This document shows, piece by piece, positions 8,031 through 15,845 of a stretch of 21,903 nt of DNA. The translations under genes and the position numbers were made by a program. Location: positions 1 through 21,903 of the forward strand of contig CAISTO010000444.1 in the NCBI GenBank assembly GCA_903888395.1, written 5' to 3'. A model generated the notes under the pieces. That model saw only the letters and a program-made list of their open reading frames with translations. It was not told the origin of the DNA and made no database searches. This DNA is from an uncultured Bacteroidota bacterium. Lineage in GTDB: Bacteria; Bacteroidota; Bacteroidia; UKL13-3. How positions within the stretch are numbered: position 1 is the first letter of the stretch; the number at the start of each line of letters is the position of its first letter.

Positions 8031-8969
8031 ATGATTAAGCAATCTTTAACCGTAATTATTCCTTGTTACAATGAAGAATTATTGATAGAAAATACCTATC
8101 AAAGAGTGAAAGGCGTGTTTAATACGTTAACAGCAATTGATGCCTGCATTATTTTTATAAATGATGGAAGCAGCGATAAAACCGCTGATCAATTAAACAT
8201 CATTGCAAGTAAAGATGCTACTGTTAAATTAATACATTTTTCCAGAAACTTTGGCCATCAAGCAGCGGTAACGGCCGGTATTAACAATACTGAAACCGAT
8301 ATTGCCATTATTATAGATGCCGATTTGCAAGATCCACCAGAACTTTTTAATGATATGATAGCATTATACAACGCATCAAATTGTAATGCCATTTATTGTG
8401 TAAGGAAAACCCGAAAGGGAGAAACTTTTTTCAAGAAAATTACCGCTAAATACTTTTATAAATTAATGGACAGATTGAGCGAAGTTCCCATTCCGCTCGA
8501 TACTGGAGATTTTAGGCTAATTGATCAAAAAATTATCAATGAATTTAAAAACTTAGGTGAAAAAAATAAGTTTGTACGTGGTTTAATTAGTTGGATTGGC
8601 TTTGTTCAAATTCCATTTTATTATGAAAGAAATGAAAGATCAGCAGGCGAAACAAAATATCCTTTTAAAAAAATGTTGCGTTTTGCTTTGAACGGAATAC
8701 TTTATTTTTCAAAAAAACCTTTAAAATTAGCCATTCAATTAGGACTCATCAGCACATTCATTGCAATGGCATTATTAATTTATATTTTATATGGTTATTT
8801 TTTTAGTGGACAAACAGTTACAGGCTGGGCAAGTACATTAACTATTGTGGTTTTCTTTGGAGGAATTCAATTACTAACAATTGGTTTAGTGGCACAATAT
8901 ATTGCTAATATTTTTGATGAAGTAAAAGGAAGACCAGATTATATTATTGCGGATAAAGTAAATTTTTAA
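8031..8969 (+). CDS. DPM1/GtrB-like family 2 glycosyltransferase (polyprenyl-phosphate sugar transferase)
   Basis: The protein has 312 residues. The GT-A fold begins with SLTVIIPCYNEELLIENTY, then FINDGSSDKT (43-51), HFSRNFGHQAAVTAGI (69-84) and the DxD motif DADLQDPPEL (96-105). Two C-terminal membrane helices (about 235-255 and 265-295) and the tail VAQYIANIFDEVKGRPDYI are typical of GtrB/YfdH/ArnC relatives, which move a sugar from a nucleotide donor to undecaprenyl phosphate on the cytoplasmic face. The donor sugar is not predictable. It is a clear paralogue of the GT2 at 13085-14002, sharing SRNFGxxxAxTAG and the D(A/C)DLQD motif. No GT-C flippase/transferase partner is next to it; frr follows. 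Confidence 0.9.
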   Translation: MIKQSLTVIIPCYNEELLIENTYQRVKGVFNTLTAIDACIIFINDGSSDKTADQLNIIASKDATVKLIHFSRNFGHQAAVTAGINNTETDIAIIIDADLQDPPELFNDMIALYNASNCNAIYCVRKTRKGETFFKKITAKYFYKLMDRLSEVPIPLDTGDFRLIDQKIINEFKNLGEKNKFVRGLISWIGFVQIPFYYERNERSAGETKYPFKKMLRFALNGILYFSKKPLKLAIQLGLISTFIAMALLIYILYGYFFSGQTVTGWASTLTIVVFFGGIQLLTIGLVAQYIANIFDEVKGRPDYIIADKVNF

Positions 8970-8970
8970 A

Positions 8971-8993
8971 TTGTTTTAAAATGTTATTTTCGC
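8971..8993 (+). promoter_or_regulatory. Predicted promoter for frr
   Basis: TATTTTCGC (8985-8993) within the 11-mer TATTTTCGCAT is identical to the -7 region before the M16 gene, again with a TTG (8971-8973) 11 bases upstream. The site lies just after the GT2 stop and about 49 bases before the frr ATG. Confidence 0.5.
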
Positions 8994-9041
8994 ATGTTTT
9001 CTAAAAATTATTTTTAACAAATAAATATAATAACAAATATT

Positions 9042-9608
9042 ATGAGCGACCCACGTTTAAAACCAGTATTAGATAATTTAAAAAATTTGATGGATGCAGC
9101 AGTAGATCATGCCACCAATGAATTTACAAAAATTAGAGCAGGAAAATCTCATCCTTCCATGATAGATTCTGTAAAAGTTGATTATTACGGACAATTAGTG
9201 CCAGTAAGTCAAATAGCAAATATTAGCACGCCCGATGCAAAATCAATTTCTATTCAGCCTTGGGAAAAGAATATGTTACAAGCCATTGAAAAAGGAATAG
9301 TTATTTCTAATTTAGGCTTTAACCCTAGTAATGACGGAACATTAATTCGTATCATTTTACCACCATTAACTGGCGATAGAAGAAAAGAAATTGCTAAAAA
9401 AGCTAAAGGTGAAGCTGAAAATGCAAAAATTGCCATTAGAAATATTAGAAAAGATACGAACGAAACCATTAAAAAATTACAAAAAGATGGTTTGCCAGAA
9501 GATGAAGCAAAAACCACTGAAACAAGTGTTCAAAAAACAACAGATGCATACATCAAAAAAATAGATGAACTTTTAGCAATAAAAGAAGCAGATATTATGC
9601 AAGTTTAA
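9042..9608 (+). CDS. frr: Ribosome recycling factor
   Basis: The protein has 188 residues, close to the usual 185. RRF hallmarks run along its length: FTKIRAGKSHPSMIDSVKVDYYG (28-50), the domain II segment with ISTPDAKSISIQPWEKNML, NPSNDGTLIRIILPPLT (94-110), and the three-helix bundle region GDRRKEIAKKAK, then AIRNIRKDTNETIKKLQKD (131-149) with Arg133 and Arg136 at the positions of E. coli Arg129 and Arg132. RRF works with EF-G to split post-termination ribosomes and release mRNA and tRNA. In most Bacteroidota pyrH lies just upstream; here a glycosyltransferase does, and frr has its own promoter and terminator. The ATG start is supported by homology. Confidence 0.97.
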   Translation: MSDPRLKPVLDNLKNLMDAAVDHATNEFTKIRAGKSHPSMIDSVKVDYYGQLVPVSQIANISTPDAKSISIQPWEKNMLQAIEKGIVISNLGFNPSNDGTLIRIILPPLTGDRRKEIAKKAKGEAENAKIAIRNIRKDTNETIKKLQKDGLPEDEAKTTETSVQKTTDAYIKKIDELLAIKEADIMQV

Positions 9609-9636
9609 AAAATATAAAACTTACCTTTTTTATAAC

Positions 9637-9677
9637 TAGCAATGATTCGATATTTCTATCAATCATTGCTATTTTTT
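9637..9677 (+). terminator. Intrinsic terminator after frr
   Basis: TAGCAATGATT (9637-9647) pairs perfectly with AATCATTGCTA (9661-9671). Inside, GATA (9649-9652) pairs with TATC (9657-9660) around TTTC, with C9648 bulged. Six T follow (9672-9677). It separates frr from the downstream envelope operon. Confidence 0.92.
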
Positions 9678-9702
9678 CATACTAAAACTTATAATTAACA
9701 AA

Positions 9703-11784
9703 TTGAAATTTAAGAATATTGATATCACGCCAATTTTAAAAACAACTGCAAAAATTATTGGCATTTTGTTGCTAGTTATCATATTGAGTTATTTTTCATT
9801 AAGGGGTTACTTTTTAAATAAAGCAATTGATAAAGTATCTGCTAAGTTTAAAAAAGAATACAACGCTGAATTTAAAATCCAAAATGCATCTTTCAAAGGA
9901 ATTAGTGGGATAGAATTAGAAAAAATAACATTGGTTCCTAATAACAGTGACACGATTATTCGAATAGATTATTTTACAGCAAGTGTTAGATTTTGGTATT
10001 TGTTATTAGCCGATATTAGGATAAAAGACATTGGTTTAAATACTGGTTTTATTCAATTAGTAAGAAAAGGAGAACATAAAAACTTTGAAGATTTTTTAAG
10101 TAAAAAGGACAGTATTACTTTAGATTCAATTGATACAGAAACATTGAACGAGCCAATTAAAAAAGTAAATTACGCTAAATTAGTTTATAAACTAATGTCT
10201 AGGTTATTTGCCCAAGTTCCTAACGAAGTATTGATTGAAAACTTTGATTTAAAAATAGTTGATAACGAAAAAAACGTATCTTTTAATTTAAAAAAACTAT
10301 CGCTTAACAACCAAATATTTGATAGTTATATCCATGTAACAACAAACTCAACATCGCAAATTTGGAAAATAAAAGGAACTGCTAATCCTCATAAACACCA
10401 AGCCGATTTAAACTTTACAAGAACGGATTCTCAAATGGTTCAAATTCCCTATTTAGATGATAAATTTGGAATAAAAACAGGCTTTAATAATATTCGTTTT
10501 CAGTTAGATGGATTTAAATTTGATGACGAAATGTTAAGTATTACCGGTGCTGCCGCAATTGATAGCTTAATGCTTAACCATGCTCGAGTAGCAAAATCAG
10601 ATGTGATTATTAATCATGCCGATGTGAATTATAAATTCCTTTTTGGTCCAGATTTTTTGTCGTTGGATAGTTCAACAGTAGTAACATTTAATACCACAAA
10701 ATTTCATCCTTACTTTAATTTAACAGAAAGAAAAATAGAAGAAATTACTGAAAAAAGAGCACCTAGGAATAAAGAAAACATGTTCTATAAATTCTTTAAC
10801 AAATACATTGTTACCATGAGTATTCAAACGGATAAAACGCCTGCGCAAGATTTTATCAATTCTTTGCCAGCTGCTTTATTTAGCCACATTCAAGGCATGG
10901 AGGCTACTGGTAGTTTTACTTACAGATTAGATTTTAAATTGGATATTCACAAACCTGATGAAATGGTTTTTGATAGCAAAATTGATAAAGATAATTTACG
11001 AATTAGTCGTTATGGTGCTGCCAATTTATCAAAACTAAATGAAAGTTTTATGCATACACCTTATGAAAAAGGAAGGGCATTGCGTTCATTTATGGTGGGT
11101 GCCGAAAATACCAATTTCACAAGTTATGAATTAATTTCACCATTTGTAAAAAATGCAATTTTAACAACGGAGGATCCCTCATTTTTGTATCACCGAGGAT
11201 TTGTAAATGAAGCATTTCGCCAATCTATTGCAAAGAATATTAGGTCTGGTAAATTTGCCCGTGGTGCAAGCACCATTAGCATGCAATTGATAAAAAATGT
11301 ATTTCTTACAAGAGAAAAAACAATGGCTAGGAAGCTAGAAGAAATTTTGTTGGTTTATATCCTTGAAAACAATTACATAGTTTCGAAAGAACGCATGTTT
11401 GAAGTTTATTTGAACTTAATAGAATGGGGTCCAAATGTGTATGGAATAGGGGAAGCATCACAATTTTACTTTCAGAAATCAGCCAATGAATTAACTTTAA
11501 ATGAAGCCTTATATTTAGCTAGCATTGTTCCAAGTCCAAAAGGATTTATGTATAAATTCGAAAAAGATGGTACCATTCGTCCTTACATGGAAAAATCGTT
11601 TAAGTTTATTGCCAATAAAATGGTAAGTCGTAGCCTCATTCTTCCTGATGACACCATTGGGTTAAATTATAAAATTAACATTACTGGTGCGGCTAAAACT
11701 TATATTTTTAAAAATGATTCAATAGTAAACGATAGCATCATCATTGATGAAAATGGAATCATAGAAAGTACAGAGGAGAAATAG
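9703..11784 (+). CDS. GT51 peptidoglycan glycosyltransferase with long AsmA-like N-terminal region, TTG start
   Basis: The protein has 693 residues. The start is TTG at 9703: it precedes KFKNIDITPIL and a membrane helix (about 14-30), and there is no ATG in frame before residue about 160. Residues 30-130 resemble the start of AsmA-like proteins (AIDKVSAKFKKEYNAEFKIQ, then SGIELEKITLVPNN, IRIDYFTASVRFWYLL, ADIRIKDIGLNTG), and beta-rich sequence continues to about 450. The C-terminal part is a GT51 domain: ILTTEDPSFLYHRG (486-499) with catalytic Glu490, ARGASTISMQLIKNVFL (about 519-535), and RKLEEILLVYILENN with the second conserved Glu near 547, then YLNLIEWGPNVYGIGEAS and YLASIVPSPKGF. GT51 enzymes polymerise lipid II glycan strands in the periplasm. 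There is no transpeptidase domain. The next gene starts 2 nt after the stop. Confidence 0.88.
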   Translation: MKFKNIDITPILKTTAKIIGILLLVIILSYFSLRGYFLNKAIDKVSAKFKKEYNAEFKIQNASFKGISGIELEKITLVPNNSDTIIRIDYFTASVRFWYLLLADIRIKDIGLNTGFIQLVRKGEHKNFEDFLSKKDSITLDSIDTETLNEPIKKVNYAKLVYKLMSRLFAQVPNEVLIENFDLKIVDNEKNVSFNLKKLSLNNQIFDSYIHVTTNSTSQIWKIKGTANPHKHQADLNFTRTDSQMVQIPYLDDKFGIKTGFNNIRFQLDGFKFDDEMLSITGAAAIDSLMLNHARVAKSDVIINHADVNYKFLFGPDFLSLDSSTVVTFNTTKFHPYFNLTERKIEEITEKRAPRNKENMFYKFFNKYIVTMSIQTDKTPAQDFINSLPAALFSHIQGMEATGSFTYRLDFKLDIHKPDEMVFDSKIDKDNLRISRYGAANLSKLNESFMHTPYEKGRALRSFMVGAENTNFTSYELISPFVKNAILTTEDPSFLYHRGFVNEAFRQSIAKNIRSGKFARGASTISMQLIKNVFLTREKTMARKLEEILLVYILENNYIVSKERMFEVYLNLIEWGPNVYGIGEASQFYFQKSANELTLNEALYLASIVPSPKGFMYKFEKDGTIRPYMEKSFKFIANKMVSRSLILPDDTIGLNYKINITGAAKTYIFKNDSIVNDSIIIDENGIIESTEEK
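11774..11778 (+). promoter_or_regulatory. Shine-Dalgarno AGGAG inside the end of the GT51 gene
   Basis: AGGAG lies 8 bases before the ATG at 11787, within the last codons of the GT51 gene. Strong SD sequences are uncommon in Bacteroidota. With the 2-nt gap, this suggests translation of the GT-C gene is coupled to that of the GT51 gene. Confidence 0.55.
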
Positions 11785-11786
11785 AA

Positions 11787-13079
11787 ATGTATAAAAAATT
11801 TACTTATTTATATATTGCATTTGCCTTAGAATTACTGCTAATATTTTATTTAAAAAATGTATTTGAATTCATTTTAAGTCCAATAATTATTATGGGTGCT
11901 GGTATCTTTTTATCTGTTTATCCTTATTTTATTTTAAAAATTAATCCTAGTAGTTTTTTAGAAGAAAATAAACCCAAGAATTTATCATCAAAACCTAATT
12001 TTAAAACAATTACTTTATTGTTTTTCGGTTTAAGTTTAATAACAATTATTGTTGCAAATATAATAATAATTAAAAATCCAATTGATGTAACACAGTCGGA
12101 TATTTTACCTTTTATTGATGAAATTTTTGTCAATAGATTTATAAATAATGAGCTTGTTTATGCTCCTTATACAGGTTTTAACTATGGTACATTCACACCT
12201 GGCTACTTGCCTTTTCATTGGTTTCCATTTGTAATTTGTAAATATTTAAATTTAAAATTCCAATGGATTGTAGTCATTATATTTTTAATAGCTTGTGCCA
12301 TTTATACGGTGGTTTTATATCATAATATTAAGAATAAATTTTGGCTAATTATAAATTGTACTTTGCCCTTCATTTTATTGTTTTCTATTTATTTAAAAAC
12401 GGGTAGAACTGCTGTTCAAAGCATTGAAATAATGATTTTGGGATATTATTTAATTTTAGCTATTTCCCTTTTTTCTAAAAACGTTTTTATTAAATCAATA
12501 GGTCTTATTTTACCTTTATTATCTAGGTACTCATTTTTGTTTTGGTTACCTATTTATTTTTATAATTTATTGCGTAGAAACTATAAAATATTTTTACAAG
12601 TTTCAATTATTTTAGGTATAATGGTTTTATTGTTTTTCATCATTCCTTTTGTATTGCCAATACCTGAAATGCTAAAGTCGTTTAATGCCAATTATACCAC
12701 TTCAATTTTAGGCGAATGGAAAGGTCAAAGCTGGCAAGCTCCAACCGATAGACCTTTTCAATTGTTTCAAGGATTGGGATTTGCAAGTTGGTTTTATCAG
12801 TTTGGAAATGGATCACTTTTAGATAAAATAATGTTGAACAAAAACATCCTATTTATTTTAAGTATTTTATCAAGTTTTGCTATTATTGTTCTACAATCTA
12901 AAATTAGAAAAGTAATTGGTGCAAATATGTTTTCGTTGTTAACTTTAAAATTTATGTTAACTATATTCTATGCTTTTATTATGATTCCTTACGATTACTT
13001 AAATTGGTTACCTTTAATAGTTTCAGTTGTAATCTTATCTCGAATTAATCATCAATCATTTAATAACACTCAAATTTAA
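11787..13079 (+). CDS. Multi-spanning membrane protein, probable GT-C-fold glycosyltransferase (GT87-like)
   Basis: The protein has 430 residues with about 11 hydrophobic helices spread along it. After two to three N-terminal helices a polar loop holds NPIDVTQSDILPFIDE (Asp105, Asp111), then VYAPYTGFNYGTFTPGYLPFHWFPF (124-148). That arrangement, an acidic residue in the first outside loop and a Y..F.Y.P..lP.h..P segment before the next helix, resembles GT87/DUF2029 members of the GT-C fold, which use polyprenyl-phosphate sugars on the outer side of the inner membrane. I see no signature that identifies one family firmly. Its place directly before a GtrB/ArnC-like GT2 supports a donor-maker and transferase pair. 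An O-antigen polymerase-like role is a less likely alternative. Confidence 0.6.
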   Translation: MYKKFTYLYIAFALELLLIFYLKNVFEFILSPIIIMGAGIFLSVYPYFILKINPSSFLEENKPKNLSSKPNFKTITLLFFGLSLITIIVANIIIIKNPIDVTQSDILPFIDEIFVNRFINNELVYAPYTGFNYGTFTPGYLPFHWFPFVICKYLNLKFQWIVVIIFLIACAIYTVVLYHNIKNKFWLIINCTLPFILLFSIYLKTGRTAVQSIEIMILGYYLILAISLFSKNVFIKSIGLILPLLSRYSFLFWLPIYFYNLLRRNYKIFLQVSIILGIMVLLFFIIPFVLPIPEMLKSFNANYTTSILGEWKGQSWQAPTDRPFQLFQGLGFASWFYQFGNGSLLDKIMLNKNILFILSILSSFAIIVLQSKIRKVIGANMFSLLTLKFMLTIFYAFIMIPYDYLNWLPLIVSVVILSRINHQSFNNTQI

Positions 13080-13084
13080 TATAT

Positions 13085-14002
13085 ATGCATATTTCTGTTG
13101 TAAGTCCCATTTATAAAGCTGAAAATATTATATCGGAATTGGTAAGTAGGTTGCAGTTTGAATTATCAAAAATTACTGATGATTTTGAAATAATTTTAGT
13201 GGAAGATTGTGGCCCTGATAATTCTTGGGAACAAGTGTTAATTGAATCAAATAAAGACAATAGGGTTAAAGGTATTAAGTTAAGCAGAAATTTTGGTCAA
13301 CACCATGCCATCACTGCTGGCTTAGACGCAAGTAAAGGCGATTGGGTGGTGGTAATGGATTGTGATTTGCAAGACAGGCCAGAAGAAATAGTTAATTTGT
13401 ATAATGAAGCTAAAAAAGGTTTTGATATTGTATTTGCCCGTAGGGTTGATAGACAAGATAGTTTTATAAAAACCCAATCTTCCAAATTATTTTATAAAGC
13501 TTTCACTTATCTTTCTGGCATTCCGCAAGATGGAACCATTGCTAATTTTGGAATTTATAGCAGAAAAGTAATCAATTCAATTAACTCAATGAGGGAATCA
13601 ATGCGTGCTTTTTCACCAATGGCTCGTTGGGTTGGTTTTAAAAAAACTGCCATTGATGTAACCCATGCTGAACGTTTTGAAGGTAATACTTCTTATAGTT
13701 GGAGTAAATTAATTAATTTAGCCATAGGAATAGCTGTTGCCTATTCTGACAAACCATTAAAATTAACCATTAAACTTGGATTCTATATTTCATTGTTTTC
13801 TCTGTTGTATGCACTTTACAATGTATTTGCTTCACTTTCGGGCATTATAAATGTGAGTGGTTATGCAAGTTTAATAATATCAATTTGGTTCTTTTCTGGT
13901 CTAATTATTTTTATTTTAGGAATTGTTGGACTTTATATTGGAAAAACTTTTGAGGAAATGAAACAAAGACCACTTTATTTAATTGATGAGAAAACTTTTT
14001 GA
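13085..14002 (+). CDS. GtrB/ArnC/DPM1-like family 2 glycosyltransferase
   Basis: The protein has 305 residues. GT-A motifs in order: MHISVVSPIYKAENIISELV, ILVEDCGPDNSW (37-48), KLSRNFGQHHAITAGLDASK (65-84) and the DxD motif DCDLQDRPEE (92-101). Two helices at about 233-255 and 265-290 and the tail GKTFEEMKQRPLYLI are those of membrane GT2 enzymes that load a sugar on undecaprenyl phosphate. It starts 5 bases after the GT-C-like gene and its TGA overlaps the ATG of the acetyltransferase gene (TGATG), so all three are probably translated together. Given the WecE/WecD-type genes downstream, the donor may be a dTDP-4-acetamido-4,6-dideoxyhexose; that is inference from context. It is a paralogue of the gene at 8031-8969. 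Confidence 0.88.
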   Translation: MHISVVSPIYKAENIISELVSRLQFELSKITDDFEIILVEDCGPDNSWEQVLIESNKDNRVKGIKLSRNFGQHHAITAGLDASKGDWVVVMDCDLQDRPEEIVNLYNEAKKGFDIVFARRVDRQDSFIKTQSSKLFYKAFTYLSGIPQDGTIANFGIYSRKVINSINSMRESMRAFSPMARWVGFKKTAIDVTHAERFEGNTSYSWSKLINLAIGIAVAYSDKPLKLTIKLGFYISLFSLLYALYNVFASLSGIINVSGYASLIISIWFFSGLIIFILGIVGLYIGKTFEEMKQRPLYLIDEKTF

Positions 14003-14691
14003 TGGAAATAATACAGTTAAAATGGGATACTGATTTTTTTGGATACAAGGTTGGCAAATTGTTGTTGAATGATAATAATTTAGACGAAAATTTGTTGATT
14101 AATAACGATTTCAAACTAATATATTTATTCTGTAACGAACCACTTTCAGAAGATTTAGTTAAAAAACACAACTTGTTTTTAAGTGACGAAAAAATTGATT
14201 TAATTACAAATGTTTCCAATTTGACTTTTAATAAATTTGAAAATGAAAACTTATTTGAGCTCACTATATTAGATGATAATTTACTGGATTTGACTTTTCA
14301 AAGTGGTCACTTTTCTAGGTTTAAAATTGATTCAAATTTTAAAAATAATGAGTTTGAAACTTTATATACTGCTTGGATTGAACAATCAATATCACATAAA
14401 AACGCTGATAAGGTAATTGGTTTTTCAATAAATAATAAAGTAGTTGGATTTATCACTTTTGTATTAAAAAATAACATGTTTGATATTGGATTAATAGCTG
14501 TAAACGAACAGCACAGAAGTCTTAAAATAGGTAAGCAATTACTAACATATGTGTTTAATTATTCTTTATCAAAAAACGTTGATTTTGTAACAGTAACAAC
14601 TCAAAACAAAAACCAAGGAGCCTTGAACTTTTATTTAAAAAATGGCTTTTCAATTAATAAAACAACTTACATTTATCATTTATGGAAGTAA
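14002..14691 (+). CDS. WecD-like GNAT N-acetyltransferase (dTDP-amino-deoxysugar type)
   Basis: The protein has 229 residues from ATG at 14002, which shares its A with the TGA of the GT2 gene; the TTG at 13999 is not needed. The start IIQLKWDTDFFGYKVGKL matches the WD..FFG opening of WecD/RffC-like enzymes. The C-terminal GNAT domain has SRFKIDSNFKNNEFETLYTAWI (about 110-131), NKVVGFITF, IGLIAVNEQHRSLKIGKQLL (161-180), VTVTTQNKNQGALNFYLKNGF and the ending IYHLW. WecD acetylates the 4-amino group of dTDP-4-amino-4,6-dideoxygalactose with acetyl-CoA. The acetyl-CoA loop reads R172-S-L-K-I-G177, with Lys in place of the second Gly of the usual RGxGxG, which could change acyl donor or activity. 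Linkage to wecE supports the assignment. Confidence 0.78.
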   Translation: MEIIQLKWDTDFFGYKVGKLLLNDNNLDENLLINNDFKLIYLFCNEPLSEDLVKKHNLFLSDEKIDLITNVSNLTFNKFENENLFELTILDDNLLDLTFQSGHFSRFKIDSNFKNNEFETLYTAWIEQSISHKNADKVIGFSINNKVVGFITFVLKNNMFDIGLIAVNEQHRSLKIGKQLLTYVFNYSLSKNVDFVTVTTQNKNQGALNFYLKNGFSINKTTYIYHLWK

Positions 14692-15839
14692 AAAATATTC
14701 CTTTTAATAAACCTTTTCTTACAGGAAAAGAAAATCAATACATATTTCAAGCGGTAGCTTCGGGGAAAATTTCTGGCGATGGTATTTTCACCAAACAATG
14801 CCATGAATTTTTTGAGAAAAAATATGGTTTTAAAAAATGCCTTTTAACTACATCGTGTACCGATGCATTAGAAATGGCCGCCATATTAATTAACATTCAG
14901 CCTGGCGATGAAGTAATCATGCCTTCTTATACGTTTGTGTCTACCGCAAATGCTTTTGTGTTACGTGGCGCAAAAATAGTTTTTGCAGATTGCAATTTGC
15001 AAAATCCAAATTTAAACACGGTCGATTTAGAAGCTTTAATTACACCAAAAACAAAAGCGATTGTTCCGGTTCATTATGCGGGTATAGCTTGTAACATGGA
15101 TGTAATCATGGATTTAGCAAATAAGTATAATTTATTTGTGGTAGAAGATGCCGCACAAGCAATTGATAGTTTTTATACGAACATCAATAATGAATCAAAG
15201 CCATTAGGAAGCATTGGTCATTTAGCAGCATTTTCGTTTCATGAAACAAAAAATATCATGTCGGGTGAAGGGGGAATGCTGGTTATAAATGATGAAAATT
15301 TTATACAAAGAGCCGAAATAATCAGGGAAAAAGGTACCAATCGTTCCGCATTTTTTAGAGGGGAAGTAGCAAAATATAATTGGGTTGATATGGGAAGTTC
15401 TTTTTTACCATCCGATATCATTGCAGCCTTTCTTTTTGCGCAATTAGAAAACTTAGATGACATTCAAAAACGCAGAAAAGAAATTTGGAATTTTTATAAT
15501 CATGCGTTGAAAAATATTGCTGAAATGGGTCATTTGCAATTACCTAATATTCCCAATTATGCCAGTAATAATGCCCATATGTATTATGTGGTTTGTAAAA
15601 ATTTAGCCGAAAGACAAGGATTAATCGATGCCTTAAAAAAGAACAATATTCTATCGGTTTTTCATTATTTATCACTTCATCAATCTCCATTTTATATTGA
15701 TAAACATGATGGCAGAAATTTGCCAAATTCGGACTTTTACAGTGATTGTTTATTGAGATTGCCTATGTTTTATGAGTTGACGGAAAGCGATTTGATATTA
15801 ATTACAAACACTATCTCCGAATACTTTAACAATCAATAA
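14682..15839 (+). CDS. wecE: dTDP-4-amino-4,6-dideoxygalactose transaminase (WecE/RffA type)
   Basis: The protein has 385 residues and overlaps the end of the acetyltransferase gene by 10 bases. It belongs to the DegT/DnrJ/EryC1/StrS PLP aminotransferases and resembles E. coli WecE almost along its length: SGKISGDGIFTK (27-38), PGDEVIMPSYTFVSTANAFV (74-93), LRGAKIVFAD, VPVHYAGIACNMD (128-140), LFVVEDAAQ (151-159) with Asp156 for the pyridine nitrogen, FSFHETKN with Schiff-base Lys190, EIIREKGTNRSAFFRG and NAHMYYVV. WecE transfers an amino group from glutamate to dTDP-4-keto-6-deoxyglucose. The product is the substrate of WecD, encoded just upstream. The dTDP-glucose synthase and dehydratase genes (rmlA, rmlB) are not in this window. 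It ends 6 bases from a convergent gene. Confidence 0.93.
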   Translation: MEVKNIPFNKPFLTGKENQYIFQAVASGKISGDGIFTKQCHEFFEKKYGFKKCLLTTSCTDALEMAAILINIQPGDEVIMPSYTFVSTANAFVLRGAKIVFADCNLQNPNLNTVDLEALITPKTKAIVPVHYAGIACNMDVIMDLANKYNLFVVEDAAQAIDSFYTNINNESKPLGSIGHLAAFSFHETKNIMSGEGGMLVINDENFIQRAEIIREKGTNRSAFFRGEVAKYNWVDMGSSFLPSDIIAAFLFAQLENLDDIQKRRKEIWNFYNHALKNIAEMGHLQLPNIPNYASNNAHMYYVVCKNLAERQGLIDALKKNNILSVFHYLSLHQSPFYIDKHDGRNLPNSDFYSDCLLRLPMFYELTESDLILITNTISEYFNNQ

Positions 15840-15845
15840 AATAAT

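Noticed and set aside
13911..14264. 117-codon reverse-strand open frame across the GT2/acetyltransferase junction
   Set aside because: It is antisense to two genes with clear family motifs, has no recognisable domain and overlaps their junction; other reverse frames inside the M16, frr, ccmF and wecE genes were dropped for the same reason.
13085..15839. Annotation as an enterobacterial common antigen cluster
   Set aside because: Only WecE and a WecD-like enzyme match; WecA, WecB, WecC, WecG, WecF and Wzx/Wzy are not present.
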